The notes beneath the pieces were generated by a model. That model did no database searches. It was given only the letters and a program-made list of their open reading frames with translations, and was not told where the DNA came from. Shown piece after piece: positions 1 through 5,926 of a DNA stretch of 15,823 bases (its first letter is position 1; each line of letters begins with the position of its first letter). Both the position numbers and the translations under genes were made by a program. Origin of the DNA: Microcaldota archaeon (GTDB taxonomy: Archaea > Micrarchaeota > Micrarchaeia > Micrarchaeales > CABMGC01); assembly GCA_027340645.1 (NCBI GenBank), contig DAHWQN010000005.1, positions 1 to 15,823 of the forward strand. The letters run 5' to 3'.

Positions 1-441
1 CAGCTTTACGTATCAGTACAGGCACCTAATAAAGAGATATACGGGAAGATTACAAGAGCTAAAAATCTTTCTGCTACATGGGACAACTTTTTGCGATTTC
101 TTGATATATTTTCAGGCATGGATACACGAAGAACATTTAGGCTGACTTTGGTGGAAAAATCAAACATGGAGGATAGTGAAGGATACGCACAGCTCATCAG
201 ACGCGGGAAGCCGCACTATGTAGAGGTAAAGGGCTTCGTTTATGTTGGCGGCGCACGCAATGAAAAACGCGGCCTCTCTTACGAACGCATGCCGAGAAAG
301 GATTCGGTGCTCGGATTTGCTAAGGAGATAGCTGACAAATCTGGTTATATTGTAGCGGATTACCATGAAAGCAGCAATGTTGCTTTGCTATGTGCTGACC
401 AGAGTTCAGCGAAGGCACGGATAATAAAATTCCAGAAGTAG
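1..441 (+). CDS. taw1: tRNA 4-demethylwyosine synthase Taw1/TYW1, C-terminal part (5' truncated)
   Basis: The reading frame is open from base 1, so the gene starts outside the window; 146 residues are visible. They match the end of the TYW1/Taw1 radical-SAM family. QLYVSVQAPNKEIYGKI opens the visible part, followed by RLTLVEKSNMED, a YAQLI segment, HYVEVKGFVYVGGAR and a final GYIVADYHESSNVALL. This is the family's C-terminal wyosine-formation module; the CX3CX2C cluster motif lies upstream and cannot be seen. The family converts N1-methylguanosine-37 of tRNA-Phe to 4-demethylwyosine using pyruvate and SAM. TTG and ATG codons inside the frame (bases 91 and 118) are not the start, because conserved family sequence continues upstream of them. 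The next gene starts within 4-8 nt, so the two are probably co-transcribed. Confidence 0.93.
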   Translation, partial: QLYVSVQAPNKEIYGKITRAKNLSATWDNFLRFLDIFSGMDTRRTFRLTLVEKSNMEDSEGYAQLIRRGKPHYVEVKGFVYVGGARNEKRGLSYERMPRKDSVLGFAKEIADKSGYIVADYHESSNVALLCADQSSAKARIIKFQK

Positions 442-445
442 TGGT

Positions 446-1495
446 TTGGTGGCAAAGAGCAAAAGAGGCAAGAGCAAAGCAAAAATTGAGGCTGAATATA
501 GGAAAAAAATCGGTACGGCGAGAAATATAATAATATCAGTCGTTGCAATGAGCCTCGCTGTATTCATTATAATGATAATTGCTGCCCTACTCAATGAGGG
601 AGTAAGTACGTTTATAAGTAACTTGCTCTCCATGAACTTGTTCTATTTCAGCATTGCACTGCTTATAGTGTTTATTAGCAACATTATGAGATACCCGAAG
701 TGGGAGCTTTATATGAAAAAGCTGGGGGTTAAGTTAAGCAGAGCCAAAAACATTGCTCTATATCTTTCTATGTACTCTATGGAAATAACCCCGGGAAGAT
801 GGGGCAGGGCTGTTGTTTCTTATACGATAAACAGGCTTACAGGCAAGAAGTTCGCCGTTACATTCCCTGCCGTTGTTGCAGATATATTCACAGATTTTCT
901 GGGTTTTATCGTAGTGACACTTGCGGCTGCATTCCTTATAGGTGAGTACTTCTGGCTGTCAGTAGGCATAGCTGTCCTGCTTATGCTGCCATTTATCTTC
1001 TTCTACTTTGAAGTGCCGTTCGCATTCATCAAAAAGAGATTTGGCAGGATGAAAAGGATGCGCGAATTTTTTGAGAATGCCACGTTGTATTTCAAAAGCA
1101 ACAGGAAAATCAGTTACTCCGATTATATTTATTCAATGGCACTTACAATACCATCAATGGCTGTCAATGGAGTTGCGTTGTATTTTGTGATTCTAGCTTT
1201 CGGTGTAAACATATCTCCATCTTTGATGCCTGAAGTGATATTCATTTTTTCTTCTTCTTTGCTTCTGGGAATGATAACAGGAATACCTGCAGCTCTCGGA
1301 GTCACAGACGCGGCACTGCTCGGCTATCTTATTTTATTCTTTGGAGGTTCTGGTTTGACGTTCGGCGTGGCGACTCTGATAACAATTTTCTTCAGGATAG
1401 CAAACTGGTGGTTTGTTGAAGGATTCGGGTTTGCCGCACTTGCATACACTTCTAAGTATTGGAAATTCGGTGCGGTGATGCCAAAGAAAGCGTAG
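446..1495 (+). CDS. UPF0104 / lysylphosphatidylglycerol-synthase-TM-like integral membrane protein
   Basis: About 349 residues: a short Lys/Arg-rich cytoplasmic head (roughly 1-25), then about seven or eight hydrophobic segments, the first near residues 27-48. The conserved pattern EITPGRWGRAVVSYTINRLTG (residues about 112-132) and GIPAALGVTDAALLGYL near residues 278-294 are typical of the UPF0104 (COG0392) superfamily, which includes the flippase-like half of bacterial MprF and archaeal AglD-type proteins. The soluble lysyl-transfer half of MprF is absent. A role in moving or modifying a lipid or glycolipid is plausible by family only; the substrate cannot be read from sequence. The start is uncertain: TTG at 446 or GTG at 449. 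The gene follows taw1 almost without a gap. Confidence 0.82.
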   Translation: MVAKSKRGKSKAKIEAEYRKKIGTARNIIISVVAMSLAVFIIMIIAALLNEGVSTFISNLLSMNLFYFSIALLIVFISNIMRYPKWELYMKKLGVKLSRAKNIALYLSMYSMEITPGRWGRAVVSYTINRLTGKKFAVTFPAVVADIFTDFLGFIVVTLAAAFLIGEYFWLSVGIAVLLMLPFIFFYFEVPFAFIKKRFGRMKRMREFFENATLYFKSNRKISYSDYIYSMALTIPSMAVNGVALYFVILAFGVNISPSLMPEVIFIFSSSLLLGMITGIPAALGVTDAALLGYLILFFGGSGLTFGVATLITIFFRIANWWFVEGFGFAALAYTSKYWKFGAVMPKKA

Positions 1496-1502
1496 GATTT
1501 AG

Positions 1503-1526
1503 GACTGCTGAAATCAGTCTTTTATT
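1503..1526. terminator. Hairpin plus T-run between the convergent UPF0104 gene and radA
   Basis: GACTG (1503-1507) and CAGTC (1515-1519) can pair around a 7-nt loop, followed on the + strand by TTTTATT. It sits 8 nt after the UPF0104 stop and overlaps the radA stop codon (1514-1516, minus strand). Archaeal termination relies mainly on T-runs, so the TTTT tract may matter more than the weak 5-bp stem. Confidence 0.4.
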
Positions 1527-2464
1527 CCTCCTGGAGTTATCTTCATTACAGCTTCGCCTTCCGGCATGCTTGGCGAGTCCACAAGCCTTATTATCCGCTT
1601 CTCTTCCTTGCTTTTGCGGAGGTAGAGTCTGGTTGTTGCCGCATGCGCCATTATATTACCACCAACCGGAGTTGTTGGATCGCCGAATAATATGGCAGGG
1701 TTGTCCATTACCTGGTTGGTTACATAGACGGCAAGGCTGTACTTGTCTGCTAGGCTCTGGAGCTTGTGTATGTGCGAGTTTAGCTTCTGCTGGCGCTCGC
1801 CTAGCGCACCTCTGCCCGGAAACTCGGAACGGAATAGTGCCATGAGAGAATCTACTACTATAAGCTTGACGTTGTTTTCACTTATAGCCTTATCGGCCTT
1901 CTCAATAGCGAGTATTTGCTGCTGGGTGTTTTGCGCGTGCACCACAAGCACATTGGATAGGGCCAGCTCTGGATCAAGGCCTGCAGCCTTGGCTATTGCC
2001 TCTATCCTTTCTGGCCTGAATGTTGATTCAGTGTCTATGAATAGCGCCTTGCCATCCATGCCGCCTTTGTTTATAGGCAGCTGCACGTTTACGCTTAACT
2101 GAAACCCTAACTGTGATTTTCCCGAAGCGAACTTGCCGTATGCTTCAGTTATGGCTTTTGCTTCTACTCCGCCGCCTAGGAGAACGTCGAGCTCCTTTGA
2201 GCCCGTAGTAATGCGCCCTATTGCCTTCCTTTGTTCATAGACCTGCACTCCGGTGCTGAACTCTAGTGTTGTTGCCTCTTTTGCCGCTTCCACAGCTTCC
2301 CTTGCCTTCTCAACGTTCATGCCAGTCATTTCTGCAAGATCATGAGGAGCAAGCACTGCTATCTTGTCAAGAGTTGTGTGGCCCAGAGCCTTTAGCTTTT
2401 CTGCAGTGGTGGGGCCTATGCCTGGAAGATCCTCGATCTCTTTTATCCCCTTCTCTTTTGCCAT
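1514..2464 (-). CDS. radA: DNA repair and recombination protein RadA
   Basis: The archaeal RecA/Rad51 recombinase, 316 residues, a normal length. It has an N-terminal helix-hairpin-helix domain (IEDLPGIGPTTAEKLKALG, residues 10-28), a linker, and the ATPase core. Walker A is GKFASGKS (110-117; the family usually reads GEFGSGKT), Walker B is LIVVD (201-205), followed by FPGRGALGERQQKLN. The strand with VTNQV, then FGDPTTPVGGN and DSPSMPEGEA mark the DNA-binding loop L2 region and C-terminus. The protomer-contact motif, often FxTA, reads FSTG at about 69-72. It forms ATP-dependent filaments on ssDNA for strand exchange. The ATG at 2464 is preceded by a weak AAGGTT and by a TATA box at 2510-2519. 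It is a single-gene unit. Confidence 0.97.
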   Translation of the reverse strand: MAKEKGIKEIEDLPGIGPTTAEKLKALGHTTLDKIAVLAPHDLAEMTGMNVEKAREAVEAAKEATTLEFSTGVQVYEQRKAIGRITTGSKELDVLLGGGVEAKAITEAYGKFASGKSQLGFQLSVNVQLPINKGGMDGKALFIDTESTFRPERIEAIAKAAGLDPELALSNVLVVHAQNTQQQILAIEKADKAISENNVKLIVVDSLMALFRSEFPGRGALGERQQKLNSHIHKLQSLADKYSLAVYVTNQVMDNPAILFGDPTTPVGGNIMAHAATTRLYLRKSKEEKRIIRLVDSPSMPEGEAVMKITPGGIKD

Positions 2465-2509
2465 CGTATAACCTTAGGATTTGAAGCGCATAGTATAATG
2501 CACACAAAG

Positions 2510-2520
2510 ATATAAATAAA
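2510..2520 (-). promoter_or_regulatory. TATA box for radA
   Basis: On the minus strand the sequence reads TTTATTTATAT, about 46-56 nt before the radA ATG, predicting a leader of about 20-25 nt. Read on the + strand, the same DNA (TATAAATAAA) could also serve the small ORF at 2543. Confidence 0.5.
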
Positions 2521-2542
2521 CGATTTTTGAAATAGAAGGTTA

Positions 2543-2674
2543 TTGGCTAAGCTGATGAACAACCGCAGGAAGAGGCCAGTACAGGTAAATGCACCGGCAA
2601 GGCGACCAGTATACTCTTCCTACATAGAAGACGTGATAGTTATTAAGAAAGCGGCATTTATAAAGCTTTGTTAA
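2543..2674 (+). CDS. Possible small basic protein, 43 aa
   Basis: A short frame in the radA-DUF92 spacer. TTG at 2543 gives MAKLMNNRRKRPVQV at the N-terminus; an in-frame ATG lies at 2555 (39 aa). The first half is rich in Arg, Lys and Pro; the second contains YIEDVIVIKKAAFIK, and TAA is at 2672. In favour: GAAGGTT sits just before TTG 2543, and TATAAATAAA at 2511-2520 would place transcription near 2540. Against: its 3' end covers the TATA box of the next gene (2657-2664), and I recognise no family (it does not look like Nop10, L41e or L37e). It could be chance open frame. Confidence 0.3.
   Translation: MAKLMNNRRKRPVQVNAPARRPVYSSYIEDVIVIKKAAFIKLC
2657..2664 (+). promoter_or_regulatory. TATA box for the DUF92 gene
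   Basis: TTTATAAA, centred about 34 nt before the ATG at 2695, predicts a transcript starting within about 10 nt of that ATG, so a near-leaderless mRNA. This argues against the TTG at 2668 as the start. Confidence 0.5.
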
Positions 2675-2694
2675 TAGTGGACTTTTTCAAATAT

Positions 2695-3390
2695 ATGGTT
2701 TTTATGGGATCTATTTTGACTCTTGATCTGAAGGGGCTTTTTTCGGCAGTTGTGCTTGGAATTTTGCTTTTTGTTCTGGGTGGAACCGAAGGCCCGTTGT
2801 TCTTGCTGTCTATGCTATTCTTCCTTATCGCCTCGGCTGGAGTCACAGTAGTCAAGTACTCTAGGAAAAGGGCGATGAATGTACATGAGAGGAGCCGCGG
2901 CTGGAAGAATGTGTGGGCTAATGGAGCGATACCGCTCTTTTTGGCATTGCTCTACTTTATCGCCGAGGTTCATGGAGGCATAAATGGAGCAGATATTATA
3001 GTAGCGTACATGGCAAGCGTTGCTGCTATAACAGCTGATAAGTTTTCTAGTGAGCTTGGCGTGCTTGACAAAAAAACATACATGCTTATCGGACTTAAGC
3101 CTGTTCGGGCTGGCATTTCTGGAGGCATATCTATTATTGGACTTGCGGCAGGCCTTTGCGCCGCTGTGCTTGTCGCACTAATCTTCAGTTTTGGGCTTTC
3201 ATTCTCATTGGCAGCCATTGCGGTAGTCATAATATCTGGATTCATAGGAGATGTAGTAGACTCTTTATTCGGCTATTTTGAGGAAAAAGGCATAGGAAAT
3301 AAATTTACTAGCAACGTAGCGTGCGCGGCCTCAGCTGCGATTATAGCACTATTTGTATATGGAGCGGTATTCGGCACTTATCTTATATAA
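2695..3390 (+). CDS. DUF92 family integral membrane protein
   Basis: About 231 residues, strongly hydrophobic with some six membrane segments. It carries the DUF92 (TIGR00297/COG1836) signatures in order: SAVVLGILLFVLGG near the start, a basic loop with HERSRGWKNVWANGAIP (about 64-80), then ASVAAITADKFSSELGVLD (107-125), RAGISGGISIIGLAAG (139-154) and a late GFIGDVVDSLFGYFEEKG. The plant member VTE6 is a phytyl-phosphate kinase, so archaeal members may act on prenyl phosphates, but that is transferred from distant relatives. I chose ATG 2695 (ATG 2704 is the alternative) over TTG 2668 because the TATA box at 2657-2664 would leave 2668 upstream of the transcript. Its 3' end overlaps the convergent PAC2 gene by 13 nt. 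Confidence 0.85.
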   Translation: MVFMGSILTLDLKGLFSAVVLGILLFVLGGTEGPLFLLSMLFFLIASAGVTVVKYSRKRAMNVHERSRGWKNVWANGAIPLFLALLYFIAEVHGGINGADIIVAYMASVAAITADKFSSELGVLDKKTYMLIGLKPVRAGISGGISIIGLAAGLCAAVLVALIFSFGLSFSLAAIAVVIISGFIGDVVDSLFGYFEEKGIGNKFTSNVACAASAAIIALFVYGAVFGTYLI

Positions 3391-4136
3391 GTAAGGTTAT
3401 CCTTTCCTACGTGTCCTTCCTGAGCGCGTGATGCCTCTTCTATGTCCTTAATTATCTTCTCTGTTTCCTTTTTAATCTTATTAAGGTTTGAGAATGTAAT
3501 ATCGATATCAAGGATCTTTGTCATTACCTCAAGCACGGCTTTCGCCGCATTGGCATCTATTTCTAATAATCCAGTTTCTCCCATCAGACAGGCGCTATTT
3601 ATACCGTATCTTTTTGATAGCGCAGGTATAAGGCCTGCGGCACCGTATATGGAACCTGCGGCCTTGCCGAAGATTACGCCTTTGCCATTCAGTTCGGCTC
3701 TGAACTTTGCGCTGTTTGCTACCCCAAAAACCTTTGGATTTTGAACGTACTGATTTGTTGCGTTATAGCCGCCGATGGTAAATATCTTTTTGCCGTTTAA
3801 CGACTTGAAGAACCTTATTATCCTTTCGTTTATGGCGTATTGGCCGCGTGTTGTTGATGGTTGAGTATCTCCTACAAGTATCAATATGCTCCTGCCCTTC
3901 TTATCTTTGCAGTGATAGAATCTGTTGCTTACAAGACGAAGACCGCCGTCGCTTTGCATTATTGCCTGGTGAGGCAGATATGGTGAGTAAAGAACGGCGA
4001 ACTTCTTGCCTTCTAGTTCGTTTTTTATGTGCTCTGCAACTAAACTGCCTACATTTCCTATCCCCGGCAAGCCTACAACTAATACAGGATCCTTAAGTGT
4101 CTGCTTCTTATCGTAATATATTTTTGTGCGTTCCAT
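3378..4136 (-). CDS. PAC2-family protein (archaeal proteasome assembly chaperone homologue)
   Basis: 252 residues. The N-terminal part has DPVLVVGLPGIGNVGSLVAEH (residues about 16-36), typical of the PAC2 superfamily (COG2047). SILILVGDTQPSTTRGQYA, IFTIGGYNATNQ, and an AAGLIPALSKRYGINSACLMGETG stretch follow. The last 40 residues form a charged helix (KIKKETEKIIKDIEEA). Archaeal relatives include PbaB-type chaperones that help 20S proteasome assembly; whether this copy does so is inferred. It is the last gene of the GINS-L44e-aIF2-alpha operon. Its ATG directly follows the aIF2-alpha TGA with no intervening base, and AGGATTGA at the end of aIF2-alpha could serve as ribosome-binding site. PAC2 is a frequent partner of aIF2-alpha in archaeal genomes. 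Confidence 0.88.
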   Translation of the reverse strand: MERTKIYYDKKQTLKDPVLVVGLPGIGNVGSLVAEHIKNELEGKKFAVLYSPYLPHQAIMQSDGGLRLVSNRFYHCKDKKGRSILILVGDTQPSTTRGQYAINERIIRFFKSLNGKKIFTIGGYNATNQYVQNPKVFGVANSAKFRAELNGKGVIFGKAAGSIYGAAGLIPALSKRYGINSACLMGETGLLEIDANAAKAVLEVMTKILDIDITFSNLNKIKKETEKIIKDIEEASRAQEGHVGKDNLTYIR

Positions 4137-4904
4137 TCAATCCTTTTTCTCGTTTTTCATCTCATACAATAAGCTGCCGGAATACTTATCAAGCACTGCG
4201 CGAGCCTCCTTTATTTTGCTTTCTGCGGATAGATAACTGTCTCCTTCGGAAGTTATTCTATACCTCGGAGCGCCTAAATACAGTACATCTATACCAAGCT
4301 TCTCTATCGCCGCAAGTGCCTCTTTTATCTGCTTGATGCCAACATTTGGCTCTTCCGAGCGCAAATCCGTAAGGTACGACACTATGAACCTCTTTGGCTT
4401 CATGTTTTTGTGTATTATCTCTGCTAGAGCGTCAACGAACTTCTTGTTCTTTATAAAAGAAGCAAACTTTTCATCCTGAATTACTCCGTTTATTAATTCT
4501 GAATATGTGTTTACTCTCTTCGCTGCCTCTGACTTCAGCTCATCAATGCCACTTTTTTCACTTATTCCTGCGGCTGCTGCGGCCTGTTCAAACAACTTCT
4601 CATACCGCTTTTCCAAGCTGTATTCTGTTAATTTATCAGACTTTTCTCTGCTCGTAGCCTTTTTAAGCGACACATCTATCGAGCCGCGCTCTGCATCTAC
4701 AGAAAGAACCTTCCCCACATCGCGTTGCCCTTCTTTTATAAATTCATGTATGTTCTTTATCCAACCCGATGCTATCTCGGATATAGGCAAATATGCATCT
4801 TTACCGTACTCGGTCAGCTCCGCATACGCGCCGTGCGGCATTATCTTTTTTATTTTAATAAGAACAAGCTCCTTGCTTGCAGGAAATTCTTTTTGCAGTA
4901 TTAT
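4137..4904 (-). CDS. eif2a: Translation initiation factor aIF2 subunit alpha (non-canonical start codon)
   Basis: aIF2-alpha helps the heterotrimeric aIF2 bring Met-tRNAi to the ribosome. An N-terminal S1/OB domain is clear: KIMPHGAYAELTEYGKDAYL, then ISEIASGWIKNI and a VGKVLSVDAERGSIDVSL strand. A helical middle domain and the C-terminal alpha-beta domain (GIDVLYLGAPRYRI) follow. The first in-frame ATG (4841) lies inside the first S1 strand. Upstream, the frame continues with family-like sequence (KEFPASKELVLIKIKK; relatives read EYPEEGEFVV) up to the L44e stop at 4914-4916, and contains no ATG, GTG or TTG. A perfect GGTGAG (4908-4913) precedes AUA 4904, AUA 4901 and CUG 4898. I set the start at AUA 4904 because its 5-nt spacing from GGTG matches neighbouring genes; CUG is the alternative. 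This gives about 255 residues. Confidence 0.9.
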   Translation of the reverse strand: MILQKEFPASKELVLIKIKKIMPHGAYAELTEYGKDAYLPISEIASGWIKNIHEFIKEGQRDVGKVLSVDAERGSIDVSLKKATSREKSDKLTEYSLEKRYEKLFEQAAAAAGISEKSGIDELKSEAAKRVNTYSELINGVIQDEKFASFIKNKKFVDALAEIIHKNMKPKRFIVSYLTDLRSEEPNVGIKQIKEALAAIEKLGIDVLYLGAPRYRITSEGDSYLSAESKIKEARAVLDKYSGSLLYEMKNEKKD

Positions 4905-4907
4905 TTG

Positions 4908-4913
4908 CTCACC
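4908..4913 (-). promoter_or_regulatory. Shine-Dalgarno GGTGAG deciding the aIF2-alpha start
   Basis: GGTGAG directly follows the L44e TAA on the minus strand and is a strong match to the archaeal 16S 3' end. It is about 70 nt from the first in-frame ATG (4841) but only 3, 6 or 9 nt from AUA, AUA and CUG. Confidence 0.7.
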
Positions 4914-5195
4914 TTATCTCTTTATCTCAAGCTTTTTCCTTGTTCTCTTGCCATATACCTTTTCAACATTCTTCTTGCAGACAGCACACTCTAGAAGTAC
5001 CTTCTGCTTCTTTCCTAACTTTTTAGGATGTATCTTTGGCTCTACGCTACCAACATAACCAGTTATGGCCCTGTTGTGCCGCCGCGTTGCCTTGCTCTGA
5101 CCTCGCTGTTGCCCTTTTGAAACGTTCTTGACCTTATGTAGAGTGTGCTTCCTGCAGTAAGGGCAAAATGTATTTACCTCATTCGCTATTTTCAT
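4914..5195 (-). CDS. rpl44e: 50S ribosomal protein L44e
   Basis: 93 residues, full length for the archaeal/eukaryotic L44e (eL42) family of the large subunit near the E site. Visible features are the N-terminal zinc pair C11-P-Y-C14, the basic RGQSKATRRHNRAITGYVG centre, and the second zinc pair C70-A-V-C73, ending in a Lys/Arg-rich tail. The start ATG is preceded by TAGGTAATGAT, which overlaps the stop codon of the GINS gene 8 nt upstream. Its own TAA is followed without a gap and in the same frame by the aIF2-alpha coding frame. In many archaea rps27e sits between these two genes; here it does not. Confidence 0.97.
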   Translation of the reverse strand: MKIANEVNTFCPYCRKHTLHKVKNVSKGQQRGQSKATRRHNRAITGYVGSVEPKIHPKKLGKKQKVLLECAVCKKNVEKVYGKRTRKKLEIKR

Positions 5196-5203
5196 ATCAT
5201 TAC

Positions 5204-5653
5204 CTATATTCTTTTTCCTATATTGTTTTTCAGTATGAATTCTGCTTCTTCATCGTCTACTTCGACTTCTTCATTTGCCTTGTACGGACCTATTTTGCCG
5301 CCATATGATGTTGCTATTTCCGGTATATCCGCCAGTATCCTTATTCTAGCGGAAACCTCGTGCCCTTCACTGTCTTCAAGCACGCCCTTTATCCTTTTAT
5401 AAAGAGTTTTTTCTTCTTCCGGTATATTCTGTGGCAACTGCCTATCGTATGCTATGTAAATCAATAGCTTCTGTATCCGTTTAGCTTTTAAAGTATTTAA
5501 AAGTTTGTCATTGTTTGATTTTGTTTGTTCATTTTCCTTTGTTGCTATAATTTCTGCTTTTTTGTAAAAATCTCCTGGCAGTTGCAAGAGTTCGCCTGTT
5601 TTTCTCTCTTCTGCAAGTTTTGCATATATTATTTCTGCCTCGTTGTCGGCCAT
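5204..5653 (-). CDS. Archaeal GINS complex subunit (Gins51/Gins15-like)
   Basis: 149 residues. The N-terminal alpha-helical A domain has LLQLPGDFYKKAEII (about 20-34) and KRIQKLLIYIAYDRQLPQ. The small C-terminal B domain reads SARIRILADIPEIATSYGG and IGPYKANEEVEVDDEEAEFIL, the typical DIPE/GPY/acidic-AE order of archaeal Gins51. GINS binds MCM and activates the replicative helicase. I chose ATG 5653 because GGGGTGGTGCAC stands just before it; the GTG at 5662 lies within that ribosome-binding site. It is the first gene of the operon with L44e, aIF2-alpha and PAC2, matching the published link of gins15 with translation genes in archaea. Gins51 rather than Gins23 is suggested by the A-then-B order. 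Confidence 0.85.
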   Translation of the reverse strand: MADNEAEIIYAKLAEERKTGELLQLPGDFYKKAEIIATKENEQTKSNNDKLLNTLKAKRIQKLLIYIAYDRQLPQNIPEEEKTLYKRIKGVLEDSEGHEVSARIRILADIPEIATSYGGKIGPYKANEEVEVDDEEAEFILKNNIGKRI

Positions 5654-5687
5654 GTGCACCACCCCATCTGTCCACTAATCATGCTGT

Positions 5688-5702
5688 TTAATATATATTA
5701 AT
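5688..5702 (-). promoter_or_regulatory. TATA box for the GINS-L44e-aIF2-alpha-PAC2 operon
   Basis: An AT-only tract (TTAATATATATTAA on either strand) lies about 35-49 nt upstream of the GINS ATG, predicting a short leader that carries the GGTGGTG ribosome-binding site. The rest of the spacer (5703-5791) is AT-rich with two AATACTAAT copies and holds no gene that I can see. Confidence 0.5.
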
Positions 5703-5791
5703 ACTAATCAAAACACTAAAATACTAATAACTTATTGCCAAAAATCCAAGTCTTTTAATACCGGACATGAAGGGTATAACCTTACTGCCTG

Positions 5792-5807
5792 AAAATTTCA
5801 AATAAAA
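5792..5807 (-). terminator. T-rich 3' flank of the initiator tRNA
   Basis: Directly after the tRNA discriminator base the minus strand reads TTTTATTTGAAATTTT, a T-rich tract of the type that ends archaeal transcripts. Confidence 0.4.
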
Positions 5808-5882
5808 TAGCGAGGGATGGATTTGAACCACCGATCTCCGGGTTATGAGCCCGGCGGGCACTCCTGGCTACCCTACCTCGCT
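5808..5882 (-). tRNA. Initiator tRNA-Met (CAT)
   Basis: 75 nt. The acceptor arms AGCGAGG and CCTCGCT pair over seven bases with A1-U72, the archaeal initiator identity. The anticodon arm is CCGGG-CTCATAA-CCCGG, so the anticodon is CAT flanked by the three G-C pairs diagnostic of initiators. The T arm is GGTGG-TTCAAAT-CCATC, with one G-T pair. The discriminator is A, and CCA is not encoded. There is no intron. The gene lies 154 nt upstream of the operon encoding aIF2-alpha, whose complex delivers this tRNA. Confidence 0.96.
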
Positions 5883-5906
5883 TTAGTGTTATGATGATTT
5901 ATTGTG

Positions 5907-5918
5907 TTAAAATATAAT
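5907..5918 (-). promoter_or_regulatory. TATA box for initiator tRNA-Met
   Basis: ATTATATTTTAA on the minus strand, about 25-36 nt before the tRNA 5' end, squeezed between the TFE stop codon (5927-5929) and the tRNA. Confidence 0.5.
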
Positions 5919-5926
5919 GGTTGCGG

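Noticed and set aside
1459..1845. Open frame of 128 codons running from the UPF0104 gene into the antisense of radA
   Set aside because: It overlaps two solid genes and crosses the terminator hairpin; the composition is shadow-like.
4137..4841. aIF2-alpha starting at ATG 4841 (234 aa)
   Set aside because: It would remove the beginning of the S1 domain, while family-like sequence and a perfect ribosome-binding site lie upstream in the same frame.
4507..5058. Open frame of 183 codons on the + strand opposite aIF2-alpha and L44e
   Set aside because: It runs antisense across two clearly conserved genes and has low-complexity Ser/Phe/Leu content typical of a shadow frame.
5700..5731. Repeated AATACTAAT motif upstream of the GINS operon as an operator
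   Set aside because: Only two copies in AT-rich DNA, with no dyad symmetry; chance is sufficient.
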